This document shows, piece after piece, positions 23,992 through 32,458 of a DNA stretch of 64,000 nt. Below the pieces are notes generated by a model. The model saw only the letters and a program-made list of their open reading frames with translations, did no database searches and was not told the origin of the DNA. Each line of letters begins with the position of its first letter. The first letter of the stretch is position 1. Where the stretch lies: the NCBI RefSeq assembly GCF_016907275.1, contig NZ_JAFBBP010000001.1, forward strand, positions 3,586,001-3,650,000, in the 5' to 3' direction. Made by a program: the position numbers and the translations under genes. Source of the DNA: Micromonospora luteifusca. Lineage in GTDB: Bacteria > Actinomycetota > Actinomycetes > Mycobacteriales > Micromonosporaceae.

Positions 23992-26451
23992 TCAGAAGAA
24001 GCGGACGTTGGTGTAGATGCCGTCCTGCGACTTGACCTCGATCTTCCTGCCGGTGGCGGGGAGCTTGACGCCGTGGTTCGGCAGCTCCTCGTACCAGTAC
24101 TTCTTGGTGTCGTCGAACAGCGGCTGCGCAGCCTGGCCGCGGACGTACTGCGGCTGGCCGTCGATGTGCAGCGTGAACGAGTCCGCCTTCTTCAGACTGA
24201 ACGGCGCGTCGTAGACCTGGACGCGGGACCGCCAGGGGTCACCGGTCAGGTTGTAGAGCGGCCGCGGGTGCGCGTCGATGATCATGTTTCGACCCTCGCC
24301 CGGGTGCTCGAACGTGTCGTTGTCCGCCCACCGGGTGTTCCAGTAGGAGATCAGCAGACCCTCCTGGTACGCGTAGTGGTCCACGTAGTCCGGGCGGGTG
24401 TTTCCGTAGCCGAAGTAGTACGGGCCGGTCTTCAGGTACTTGTCGTACGAGGTGTACGACCGGGTACCGGCGATGTAGTAGTTCGCGAACTTCTTGGTGT
24501 AGGTGGCCGCCGCGATTTCGAACTTCCCGGCGAACGTCCAGCCGTTGGCACCCGACTCGGCGCCGTCGGTGAACACGGTCTGACCGTCGGCGGTGACGGT
24601 GATGGCGTCACCGTAGAAGCCGCCCCGGGACAGGCCGCCGTCGGTCTGGTAGCGCAGCCGGAACTGCACGACCTTGCCCGCCGCCGCGTTCATCGGGATG
24701 TTGACGTCGACCCACTTGCCGGCGCTGCTGCCGTCCAGGGCGAAGCGCCCGGGGGAGATCTCCTTCAGCGGGTTGCCGCCGACGGTGCCGGGCAGGGTCG
24801 CCCAGGTCTTGCCGCCGTCGAGCGATGCCTCGAAGAACAGGTAGTCGAACCCGGCCTCGATGTTGTAGCGGCCCTTCATGGTCAGGGCGGCCGACGACTT
24901 CCCGGTCAGGTCGAGCGTCCGGGTCATCGTGCTGTTCAAGTTGTCCTCGTTGCCCGAGAAGAACTGCTTGCTGCCCTCGAACGGCGCGCCGTTCGAGAAG
25001 GTGTAATCACGCGGCGGAAGGTTGACCACCGCGGCCTGCGCCTCCGGCGAGTTGTACTCCTGCGGGCCGAGCTTCACGGTGCGCTTCTCGTTCGGCCCGA
25101 TCGTGTCGTGGTCGAGCCAGCCGAGCTGGAGCTTGTTCCACGCGCCGAGGTCGCCACCGCGGTCACCGATGGCCGGGTCGTTCTTGGCACCCAGCCGGCT
25201 CTGGGCCATCAGGGTCCAGTGCTCGTTGTTGTTGTCCCCACCGTTGACGACGTTGTAGTCGTCCGGCAGGCCGAGGTCGTGACCGTACTCGTGGTAGAAG
25301 ACGCTGCGGCCACCGTTCTCCGGCTGGATCGTGTAGTCGCCGATCCAGACCCCGGTGTCGCCGATCTCGGTGCCGCCGCCGGGGAAGGTGTCCGGCCCGG
25401 TGTTGCCCTGGTCGGACGCGTACGCGTACCAACGGTGGCTCCAGATGGAGTCCTCACCCTGGATCGGGTCACCGTCGGCCTGGTCGCCGCCGGAGTGGAC
25501 GATCTGGAAGTGGTCGATGTAGCCGTCCGGCTCGTTGAAGTTGCCGTTGCCGTTGTAGTCGTACCGGTCGTACTCGTCCATCGACTTGACGTCGGCGGCG
25601 ATCTCGGCGTCGGTGCGGCCCGCGGTCCTCTGGTCGGCGACCCACTGGTTGGCGGCGTCGCGGACCAGGTCCCACGTGTTGCTGCAGACGTTGCTGTCGC
25701 AGACCGCCGGGTCGTCGCGGGGATCCGCCGGCTCGTTCGGGTCCGGGTCCGGGATCGGGTCGTCGGAACGGCCGTACCGGGCCTCGTTGTACTTGACCTT
25801 GACCCAGTCGGTGACCTCGCCCTCGACGCTGTAGCGACCCGACGACTGGGCCTCGTAGTACTGCTTCAGCGACTCGTCACCGGGCTTGGTGCCGAAGTAG
25901 AGCTGCCGGTAGTGGTCCGCGTTGAAGTCCGGCTGCCAGACGGTGGAGTTGTCCACGGCCCGGTTGGGTGCCGGGATCTCGTTGTGCAGCGGGCCGTCGA
26001 ACTTGGTCGGCCCCGCCGTGTTGGGGTCGATGTTCTTGTCCGGGTAGTCCGGGTGCCGCTCGTTGCCGAACTCGGCGAGGATCACGAAGATCTTGTCGGT
26101 CTGCTCGCGGGAGAGTTCGACGTACTGATCCTCGGTCTGGGCCGTGCCCGCCCCGGTCGTGCGGGCGGTGGCCCTGTCGGCCTGGGTCTTGCCGACCTTG
26201 ACGACCGTGCTGCCGTTGATCTTCTCTGCCTTGGCCTTGCCGGACAGGACCCCGCTGAGGCCCTCCTGGCGCAGCGCGCGCCGCTTGTCCTCCAGCGGGT
26301 TCGGCAGATCGTGGTCCGCATGGGCGGGCTCGGCGACCGACGGAGCGGCTGTCGGCAACTTGGGCTGCGGTGCGGCACTGGCGGACGGTGCGAATGCCAG
26401 GCCCGTCGCCGTCAGTGAGAGCCCGAGCAGACCCACTGCGACTTTGCGCAC
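23992..26451 (-). CDS. Secreted M6-family (immune inhibitor A-like) metalloprotease 1
   Basis: Zinc metalloprotease precursor of 819 residues. A Sec signal peptide ends near ASAAPQP at about 28. A propeptide with NPLEDKRRALRQEGL and LSGKAKAEKINGS follows. The zinc-binding HEYGHDLGLPD lies near 385, inside the YHEYGH context of M6 peptidases. An acidic calcium-type loop (DYNGNGNFNEPDGYID) precedes it, and the C-terminal half contains MAM/jelly-roll-like repeats. A pair of cysteines (VCDSNVCSN) is absent from its two neighbours. The GTG start has GGAGGTACCAC upstream. First of three paralogues on this strand. Confidence 0.9.
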   Translation of the reverse strand: MRKVAVGLLGLSLTATGLAFAPSASAAPQPKLPTAAPSVAEPAHADHDLPNPLEDKRRALRQEGLSGVLSGKAKAEKINGSTVVKVGKTQADRATARTTGAGTAQTEDQYVELSREQTDKIFVILAEFGNERHPDYPDKNIDPNTAGPTKFDGPLHNEIPAPNRAVDNSTVWQPDFNADHYRQLYFGTKPGDESLKQYYEAQSSGRYSVEGEVTDWVKVKYNEARYGRSDDPIPDPDPNEPADPRDDPAVCDSNVCSNTWDLVRDAANQWVADQRTAGRTDAEIAADVKSMDEYDRYDYNGNGNFNEPDGYIDHFQIVHSGGDQADGDPIQGEDSIWSHRWYAYASDQGNTGPDTFPGGGTEIGDTGVWIGDYTIQPENGGRSVFYHEYGHDLGLPDDYNVVNGGDNNNEHWTLMAQSRLGAKNDPAIGDRGGDLGAWNKLQLGWLDHDTIGPNEKRTVKLGPQEYNSPEAQAAVVNLPPRDYTFSNGAPFEGSKQFFSGNEDNLNSTMTRTLDLTGKSSAALTMKGRYNIEAGFDYLFFEASLDGGKTWATLPGTVGGNPLKEISPGRFALDGSSAGKWVDVNIPMNAAAGKVVQFRLRYQTDGGLSRGGFYGDAITVTADGQTVFTDGAESGANGWTFAGKFEIAAATYTKKFANYYIAGTRSYTSYDKYLKTGPYYFGYGNTRPDYVDHYAYQEGLLISYWNTRWADNDTFEHPGEGRNMIIDAHPRPLYNLTGDPWRSRVQVYDAPFSLKKADSFTLHIDGQPQYVRGQAAQPLFDDTKKYWYEELPNHGVKLPATGRKIEVKSQDGIYTNVRFF

Positions 26452-26498
26452 GTGGTACCTCCGGTGTTAGGGAACCGGCCCAACGGGGGTACGGACCG

Positions 26499-26524
26499 GT
26501 GGGATATCGATCCCACTAGTGGGA
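26499..26524. promoter_or_regulatory. Cluster of GTGGGA half-sites upstream of M6 protease 1
   Basis: GTGGGA (26499-26504), TCCCAC (26511-26516) and GTGGGA (26519-26524) lie in alternating orientation. The last two build the palindrome TCCCACTAGTGGGA. This is 48-73 bases upstream of the protease start, a plausible operator position. The binding protein is unknown. Confidence 0.45.
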
Positions 26525-26707
26525 CCAAGGGTGAACATAGACACTGCTGCGACAGGTGGGAAGATGTGCGCGTCGATTTGTTGCAAGATTTTGTTTGGAT
26601 TGCCTTCGGCCGTCACACCCGGGCCTTCATCTGGGGCGCTGACCAGGATGGATCGGCCGGCGGTGTTTCACAGTGACGCATTTCGATCAAAATGATCGGA
26701 CGTACGA

Positions 26708-26745
26708 CAGTGGGGCCGGCAGCGTTTCCGCCACCGGCCCCACTG
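26708..26745 (-). terminator. Terminator of the second M6 protease gene
   Basis: CAGTGGGGCCGG (26708-26719) pairs perfectly with CCGGCCCCACTG (26734-26745) around a 14-base loop, 13 bases beyond the minus-strand stop codon. Confidence 0.82.
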
Positions 26746-26757
26746 TCCACTCAGTGA

Positions 26758-29064
26758 TCAGTTCCTGATCTGCACGACCATGTCATCGGTCGGCTTCTTG
26801 CCCTGCTTGACGATCTCGATCCGGGTGCCGCTGCCCGCCACCTTCACCGAGTTCTGCTCGTTGCCGGCCGTCCAGTAGCGGTCCACCGCGCTGTCGTCGA
26901 AGACCGGGTTGGCCTTCAACTTCGGCAGGGTGACCGGCACCCCGTTGAGGTGGAAGGTCTGGGCGGGCTTGTCGTAGCGGCTGAACGTCGCGTCGAAGCC
27001 GCTACGGCGGTTGGTGATGGTGCCCTGGCCCTTGACCGTGATCGCGCCCGGGCGGACGTCGACCGGCAGGTCCAGGCCGTACCCCGGGTGCTCCGAGGTG
27101 TTGTTGTCGCCGTAGGCGTAGTTCACGTACCAGACCAGCATGCCGGGCTGGTTCGCGTACCGCTCCACCCAGTTCGGCCGGGTGTTGGTGAAGCCGTAGT
27201 TGTACCCACCGGTCCGCAGGGCGTCGTCGTACCCGACGTAGGTCCGGTTCTCCGCGATGTAGAAGCGGGGGTACGAGGCGGTCACCGAGCCGCCCATCCG
27301 GGTGAAGCCCTTGGCGGTCCACTCGGCAGCCAGCGTCTCGGCGTCGTCGGTCCACGCCGCCGTGCCGTTCTTGACCAGCGAAATGTTGTCCAGGAACACG
27401 CCCGCCAGGTGCTTGCCGCCGTCGCTCTGGTAGCGGTAGTGCAACTGGATGACCTTTCCGGCGTACGCCGCGAGGTCGTAGTTCAGGTCCACCCACTTGC
27501 CGCCCGACGACCCGTCGAGGCCGGTCTCCCCGACGTCGTTGAGCGGGCTGCTCAGCGACGTCCAGGTGGCACCGTTGTCGGTCGACACCTCGGCGTAGAA
27601 GAAGTCGTAGTCTTCCTCGGTGTCGTACCAGGCCTTGGCGTTGATCGAGGCCGAGCTGGCGCCGGTCAGGTCGAGTTGGCGGGTCAGGCTGTTGTTCAGG
27701 TTGTCCGCGCTGCCGCCCCACCACTCGTTCGATCCACCGAACGGCGTGTTGTAGGTGCTGGTCTGCTCCTGCGGCGGCAGATTGACGACGACCGCCTGGG
27801 CCTTCGGCCCATCGCTGTCACCGGCCGGCCCGAGCGTCACCTGGGAGGTGCCCTTGCCGTACTCCACCGTGGAGTGGTTCAGCCAACCGAGGAAGAGCTT
27901 CGACCACGGGTCCATGTAGCCCGGGGTCGTCCCGATGTCGTCCTTGCCGCGGCTCAGCCACGAACCGGAGGACATCAGGCTCCAGAACCCCACGCCGTTG
28001 TCGCCGCCGACCGTGTCGTACAGGTCCGGCAGGCCGAGGTCGTGGCCGTACTCGTGGGCGAACACGCCCAGGCCGCCGTTCTCCGGCTCCGTGGTGTAGT
28101 CGCGGATCCAGAGGCCGGTGTCGCCGATCTGCACTCCACCAGCCAGGTTGCCGGCCGGCCCGGCCTTGCCCGCCAGGTCGGTGAAGGCACCCCAGCGGTG
28201 CGACCAGATGGCGTCCTCGCCCTCGGCGCCACCGCCGGCCTCCTCGCCCTCACCGGCGTGCACCGCCTGGAAGTGGTCGATGTAGCCGTCGGGCTCGTTG
28301 AAGTCGCCGTCGCCGTCGAAGTCGTACCTGTCCCAGATGTCGAACTGGGAGAGGTACTGCTTGATCTGCTCCGGGGTCTTGCCCAGTCCGATCTGGGAGT
28401 CGTACCAGGACGTGGCGCTGTCCTTGACGAAGTTCCAGGAGCCGTCGCTCTCCGGGATGGCGTTGCTGCCGTACCGCGCCTCGTTGAACGGCACGGTGAC
28501 CCAGTCGCTGACATCGCCACCGACGGTGTAGCGGCCGCCGGACTGCTTCAGGTAGAAGTCCCGCATCGACTCGCCGCCACTACCGTAGAACATGTCCAGG
28601 TAGTGCTGACGGTCGTAGTTCGACGACCACGAGGTGCTGTTGTCGTCGGTCGCGCCGCCGTCCCAGTTCCGGTCCGGCTCCTGGATCTGGCCGACCACCG
28701 GGCCGGCTGCCCCGCCGGTGCGCGGGTCGGTCTTGTCGCCGAAGTTCACCAGCATGGTGAAGATCGGGTCGACCTTCGGCGGCTGCTGGTACTCGACGAA
28801 CCGGTCCTTGATCTTGATGACCTTCGAGCCGTTGCGGGTTTCCAGCTTGGCCTTGCCGGAGAGCAGGTCGGCGATGGCCTGCTTGCGGATCTCCCGCTGC
28901 TGATCCGCCTTCGGGTCGGGGAGGTTGTCCCGGCCGTGCTTCGCCTTGTTGGATGAGGGGGTCGGGTTTGCCGCCGGGGCGCCGGAAGCTGGCGTCGCCA
29001 TGACTCCCGCTGCCAGCAGCGCGGCCGTGGCGGTGGCCAGACCGGCTGTGACTCGTCGCCTCAA
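26758..29064 (-). CDS. Secreted M6-family (immune inhibitor A-like) metalloprotease 2
   Basis: 768 residues. The signal peptide is about residues 1-28 (AALLAAGVMATPASG). The propeptide has NLPDPKADQQREIRKQAI and LLSGKAKLETRNGS, parallel to protease 1. The zinc motif HEYGHDLGLPDLYD is near 334, preceded by the acidic loop DFDGDGDFNEPDGYID. The C-terminal half again has repeated DLTGASSA / WVDLNYDLAAYAGK jelly-roll segments. The start codon is TTG, with an AAAGGAGG ribosome-binding site that can pair with the start region. It is clearly a paralogue of protease 1, with its own promoter and terminator. Confidence 0.9.
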   Translation of the reverse strand: MRRRVTAGLATATAALLAAGVMATPASGAPAANPTPSSNKAKHGRDNLPDPKADQQREIRKQAIADLLSGKAKLETRNGSKVIKIKDRFVEYQQPPKVDPIFTMLVNFGDKTDPRTGGAAGPVVGQIQEPDRNWDGGATDDNSTSWSSNYDRQHYLDMFYGSGGESMRDFYLKQSGGRYTVGGDVSDWVTVPFNEARYGSNAIPESDGSWNFVKDSATSWYDSQIGLGKTPEQIKQYLSQFDIWDRYDFDGDGDFNEPDGYIDHFQAVHAGEGEEAGGGAEGEDAIWSHRWGAFTDLAGKAGPAGNLAGGVQIGDTGLWIRDYTTEPENGGLGVFAHEYGHDLGLPDLYDTVGGDNGVGFWSLMSSGSWLSRGKDDIGTTPGYMDPWSKLFLGWLNHSTVEYGKGTSQVTLGPAGDSDGPKAQAVVVNLPPQEQTSTYNTPFGGSNEWWGGSADNLNNSLTRQLDLTGASSASINAKAWYDTEEDYDFFYAEVSTDNGATWTSLSSPLNDVGETGLDGSSGGKWVDLNYDLAAYAGKVIQLHYRYQSDGGKHLAGVFLDNISLVKNGTAAWTDDAETLAAEWTAKGFTRMGGSVTASYPRFYIAENRTYVGYDDALRTGGYNYGFTNTRPNWVERYANQPGMLVWYVNYAYGDNNTSEHPGYGLDLPVDVRPGAITVKGQGTITNRRSGFDATFSRYDKPAQTFHLNGVPVTLPKLKANPVFDDSAVDRYWTAGNEQNSVKVAGSGTRIEIVKQGKKPTDDMVVQIRN

Positions 29065-29079
29065 AGGTCTCCTCCTTTG
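29062..29079 (-). promoter_or_regulatory. Hairpin covering the ribosome-binding site and TTG start of M6 protease 2
   Basis: CAAAGG (29062-29067) and CCTTTG (29074-29079) are inverted. On the transcript the AAAGGAGG ribosome-binding site and the UUG start fall in the two arms. A 6-base-pair stem could limit initiation. Tentative. Confidence 0.35.
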
Positions 29080-29091
29080 TGGACCTGTGTT

Positions 29092-29127
29092 ACATGACAG
29101 CGATTGTCGAAGCAGTCACTGTCATGT
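29092..29127. promoter_or_regulatory. Inverted repeat upstream of M6 protease 2
   Basis: ACATGACAG (29092-29100) and CTGTCATGT (29119-29127) are perfect 9-base inverted arms with an 18-base spacer, 28 bases upstream of the start. It could be an operator, or a hairpin in the 5' untranslated region. Confidence 0.45.
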
Positions 29128-29368
29128 CGTGCGACACACACCCTTACAGAGCGTCCGACCGGTTGTCACGAGTCGATCAAGTGGGCCGAAGGTGGTTTTG
29201 GATCGTTTCGGGGCGACAAATCATGATGAGATAGTCGTGGCCTGAGGCAACTATTTACATCACGGTTCTGTCAAGATCATTTATTCTGCGCGGGATTATG
29301 AGGTTCCCGATGTCTAGCGCCCGAGCCGACGGAAACGTCACGCCGTGCGGTGGGCCCGAACGCGGAAC

Positions 29369-29401
29369 GGCCCGCCCGGAGCATGCTGCTCCGGGCGGGC
29401 C
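29369..29401 (-). terminator. Terminator of the third M6 protease gene
   Basis: GGCCCGCCCGGAGCA (29369-29383) and TGCTCCGGGCGGGCC (29387-29401) form a perfect 15-base-pair stem with a 3-base loop, 38 bases past the stop codon on the minus strand. Confidence 0.88.
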
Positions 29402-29438
29402 GCCGCGTTGATCCGTCAGACGACGGAGCTGTTGCGGG

Positions 29439-32234
29439 TCACTTCTTCGCCGGGGTGACGAAGATCGTGGCGGACGAGTTGTCCCGCGCCGCCTTCTTGA
29501 TGGTGAGCGAGACGCCGTAGTTCACACCCTGGTCACCGGGGTTACCGGTGCCCAGGACGATCGCGCCACCGCTCAGGGTCACGCCGTAGAACTCCGGCGC
29601 GGGGCTGCCGTCCGGGTGGGTGACCCGGGTGGTGTACGGCGCGTTGTTCCGCGACGGCAGGACCACCGACGCGTCGTTGTCCCGGGCGTAGGGAGCGCCG
29701 TCGCGCATCTCGATGCCCGGGTACCAGCCCTTGGCGTCAGTGAACGACTTCACCGCCGGCTGCGCCTTGAACTTGGTGCAGTAAGCGCTGTACGGCTCGC
29801 CCGCCGCCTCCAGGCACTCGGTGAAGGGGTACGTCTTCTGCAGCGTGAATGCCGCGTTGGCCGACTGCGGACGGCTGGGCAGGTTGTCCGTCACCGACGG
29901 GTCCTTCGTGGCCGCCGCACCGGTGCGCCGGAGCGGGTCGAAGTGCGAGTCGACGATGAGCAGCCCGCCCTTCGCGCCGTAGCTGGGCAGCGCGGTCATC
30001 TGCCCGGTGACGTGGTTGACGTCGCCGAGCGCGGTGTCCCGGTACCAGACCAGCATGCCCGGCGCGTTGTACGAGATCCGGTCGACCTTCCACGCCTCGT
30101 GCGAGTAGATCGTGTCGTAGGCGTACTGCAGGCCCTTGTCGAAGCCGTCGAAGTTGCGCCACTCCGCCAGGTAGTACTGAGCGTGGACCTCGGTGCCGGA
30201 GGAGACTTTCCAGCCCCCGCCGGTGGTGTCCACGAACGTGCCCACGGTGGCCGTCCAGCCGTTGGCGCCGCCCTCGACGTCGTCACTCCAGGTGGTGGCA
30301 CCGCCGCCGGTGACCGAGAAGTCGTCGGCGAACCAGTTGCGCTCCTGGAACGCCTCATCGGTGGCCTGGCGCAGCCGCAGCTGCACGGTCGTGCCCGCGT
30401 ACGCCGACAGGTCGACGTAGTCGTGCCGCCAGCCGTCGGTGCTGCCGGTCAGGCCGTACTTCTTGCCGCCGAAGTCGTTCATCCGGCCGTTCGGGTCGGC
30501 GTAGCCGTCCGGCGTGGTGACCACGGTGCCGGCCTCGTCGTACACCTTCTGCTCGGTCCAGGTCGTCCCGCCGTCCGTCGAGAGCTCGACGAAGCCGTAG
30601 TCCCAGTCCTCCTCGATGATGTAGTTGTTCCACATCCAGAACTTCGAGTCGGCTGCGGCCGGCACGTCGACCGAGCGGCTCAGCGTGACGTCAGCCCACT
30701 CCTGGTCGTTGTTGCTGTGCCACATCTTCGTGCCGCTGTGCGGCGTGGCCAGCGTCGTCACCTTGTCCGGCAGGTCGACCTTGATGCCGTCCTCGGCGTC
30801 GATCGGCGTCCGCGACGTCTGCCCGAGCTTCACCTCGCGGGGGTTCGACCCGGGGCGGATGGCCAGCGGGTCGGCCCAACCGAGCACCCACTTGTCCCAG
30901 ATGCCCATGTGCGTCGGCAGCGCCTGGAAGATCTCCCCGGAGTGCGAGCCCGAGGCCATCAGGTCCCAGAAGTCCACGTCGGAGTCGGCGTTGCCGGACG
31001 TGTCGTAGAGGTCCGGCAGGCCCAGGTCGTGACCGAACTCGTGGGCGAAGACACCGACACCGGCGTCCTCCGGCTGCACGATGTAGTTCGACACCTTGAG
31101 GTTGGTGCCCGGGATGCTGTAGCCACCGGCGACGGTGGAGGAGTGCGCCCACACGGCGTACACGCCCTCGGCGCCGCCGCCACGGGACTTGCCCTGGCCG
31201 GCGTGCACCAGCACGAGGTGGTCGATCACGCCGTCCGGCTCGAAGAGGTTGCCGTCGCCGTCCCGGTCGGCCTGGTCCTCGATGTCGTAGTCGGCCCAGG
31301 GGAAGCTCGGGTCCTTCGCGGCGAGCGAGTCGATCGCGTCGGTCGCCAGGCGGCCGGCGCCGGCCGGGTTGTCCGGGTGGCCGTTCATCGACTGCTCACG
31401 GCCGGGCACCCAGGCGCCGGTCTCGTCCTGGAAGCAGCGGTTGGCCGCGTACCAGCCCTCCGAGTGCGGCACGGTGATCCACGGGCTGGCCTGCCCGGCG
31501 ACCGTGTACGCGTTCTTCGACATCTCCAGGTACATGTTGTGCATGGTGCGCCCGGACAGGTCGATGCCCTTCTTGTTGTCCGGGCCCTTCAGGTCCTTGC
31601 GGACCCGCTCGGTGATGCCCTCCTTGGTGTAGAGCATCTTGTTGTAGTGCGTCGGCGAGAAGTCCGGCACCCACATCGAGTTGTTGTCCTCGTACCCGAG
31701 GGTCGCCGGGTTCGGGATGTTGTTGTGCTTCGGGCCGTTCTGCACCGTGCCGGGGACGCAGGTCCGGTCCTCGAACACCGTCTTGGGGACCATCACCCCG
31801 GTGAAGTCGTCGTTCGCCGTGTCGTTGAACTCCACCAGCAGCGTGAGCAGCTTCGCCGTCTGGGTGGTCGGCGCCTTCTTGAACTGGCGGGGGTTCTTGC
31901 CCGTCTTCAGCGACGTGGCTTCGTCCTTGGCCAGCTGCCGCGCGGTGACCGGGTTGCCCCGGGCGTGCTTCTGGTCGAACGCGCGCGCGGACGCCGCGGC
32001 AGGGGTGTAGACGCCACCCTTGCCCTTGACCTCACGGCCGGTGGTGTCCGGCTGCACCTCGGGCTCGGCGTAGTTGATGTAGTACTCATCGGCGCCGATC
32101 ACCGCCCGGGGGGTGCTGGACGACGACTGGGCGGCCGCGCTGCCAGTCACGGTCAGTGACGTGGCCGCGAGGGCGATGACGGGCAGCGCGACGAGTAGTC
32201 GTCGGCGCGACCCCGGATGGGAGTTTCTGTTCAT
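29439..32234 (-). CDS. Secreted M6-family (immune inhibitor A-like) metalloprotease 3
   Basis: The largest of the three, 931 residues. The signal peptide is about 1-37 (LLVALPVIALAATSLTVTGSAAA). The zinc motif HEFGHDLGLPDLYD is near 396 and an acidic loop DRDGDGNLFEPDGVID precedes it. The N-terminal propeptide differs from proteases 1 and 2 (YYINYAEPEVQPDT), so it is a more distant paralogue. The C-terminal half has the same MAM-like pattern plus an extra segment with two cysteines (TECLEAAGEPYSAYC), probably disulfide-linked. Expected to digest extracellular protein. ATG start behind CGGAG. Confidence 0.9.
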   Translation of the reverse strand: MNRNSHPGSRRRLLVALPVIALAATSLTVTGSAAAQSSSSTPRAVIGADEYYINYAEPEVQPDTTGREVKGKGGVYTPAAASARAFDQKHARGNPVTARQLAKDEATSLKTGKNPRQFKKAPTTQTAKLLTLLVEFNDTANDDFTGVMVPKTVFEDRTCVPGTVQNGPKHNNIPNPATLGYEDNNSMWVPDFSPTHYNKMLYTKEGITERVRKDLKGPDNKKGIDLSGRTMHNMYLEMSKNAYTVAGQASPWITVPHSEGWYAANRCFQDETGAWVPGREQSMNGHPDNPAGAGRLATDAIDSLAAKDPSFPWADYDIEDQADRDGDGNLFEPDGVIDHLVLVHAGQGKSRGGGAEGVYAVWAHSSTVAGGYSIPGTNLKVSNYIVQPEDAGVGVFAHEFGHDLGLPDLYDTSGNADSDVDFWDLMASGSHSGEIFQALPTHMGIWDKWVLGWADPLAIRPGSNPREVKLGQTSRTPIDAEDGIKVDLPDKVTTLATPHSGTKMWHSNNDQEWADVTLSRSVDVPAAADSKFWMWNNYIIEEDWDYGFVELSTDGGTTWTEQKVYDEAGTVVTTPDGYADPNGRMNDFGGKKYGLTGSTDGWRHDYVDLSAYAGTTVQLRLRQATDEAFQERNWFADDFSVTGGGATTWSDDVEGGANGWTATVGTFVDTTGGGWKVSSGTEVHAQYYLAEWRNFDGFDKGLQYAYDTIYSHEAWKVDRISYNAPGMLVWYRDTALGDVNHVTGQMTALPSYGAKGGLLIVDSHFDPLRRTGAAATKDPSVTDNLPSRPQSANAAFTLQKTYPFTECLEAAGEPYSAYCTKFKAQPAVKSFTDAKGWYPGIEMRDGAPYARDNDASVVLPSRNNAPYTTRVTHPDGSPAPEFYGVTLSGGAIVLGTGNPGDQGVNYGVSLTIKKAARDNSSATIFVTPAKK

Positions 32235-32405
32235 GCCACTCCGTTCTCGGGCAGAGGACGTCGGTCGGCTCCGGGCGCGGTGAGGCGCATCGACACCGCC
32301 CGACGCGCGTGAAACTAAATGAGAATCAACGCGCGCGGCGGGATCGTGATCGATGCGTTATCCGTTCGGTCGGAGCGCCGCGGTGCGTACCTCCACACAA
32401 GACAA

Positions 32406-32441
32406 CGGTGGGTGACGGTCCGCCCGGACCGCCACCCACCG
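32406..32441 (-). terminator. Terminator of acs
   Basis: CGGTGGGTGACGGTCC (32406-32421) pairs with GGACCGCCACCCACCG (32426-32441), 16 base pairs with one mismatch and a 4-base loop, 18 bases beyond the acs stop on the minus strand. Confidence 0.8.
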
Positions 32442-32458
32442 CTGGAGTACGTCTGCCG

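Larger units (their letters stand above)
26452..26757. other. 306-base gap between M6 protease genes 1 and 2
   Basis: No gene seen. It contains the ribosome-binding site and promoter region of protease 1, the GTGGGA half-site cluster at 26499-26524, a CGATCA-AAA-TGATCG palindrome at 26684-26698, and the terminator of protease 2. The middle (about 26560-26640) is clearly less GC-rich than its surroundings, as expected of a promoter. A minus-strand frame here encodes nothing I recognise. Confidence 0.6.
29065..29438. other. 374-base gap between M6 protease genes 2 and 3
   Basis: No gene seen. It contains the start-site hairpin, the ACATGACAG inverted repeat, a less GC-rich promoter stretch (about 29190-29310, including ATCATGATGAGATAG and ATTTACATCACGG) and the terminator of protease 3. 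Confidence 0.6.

Noticed and set aside
32300..32345. TGAAACTAAATGAGAATCA as a possible Zur or Fur box upstream of M6 protease 3
   Set aside because: The match to TGAxAATGATTxTCA needs shifts and several mismatches, and it is not a palindrome. Not strong enough to claim metal control.
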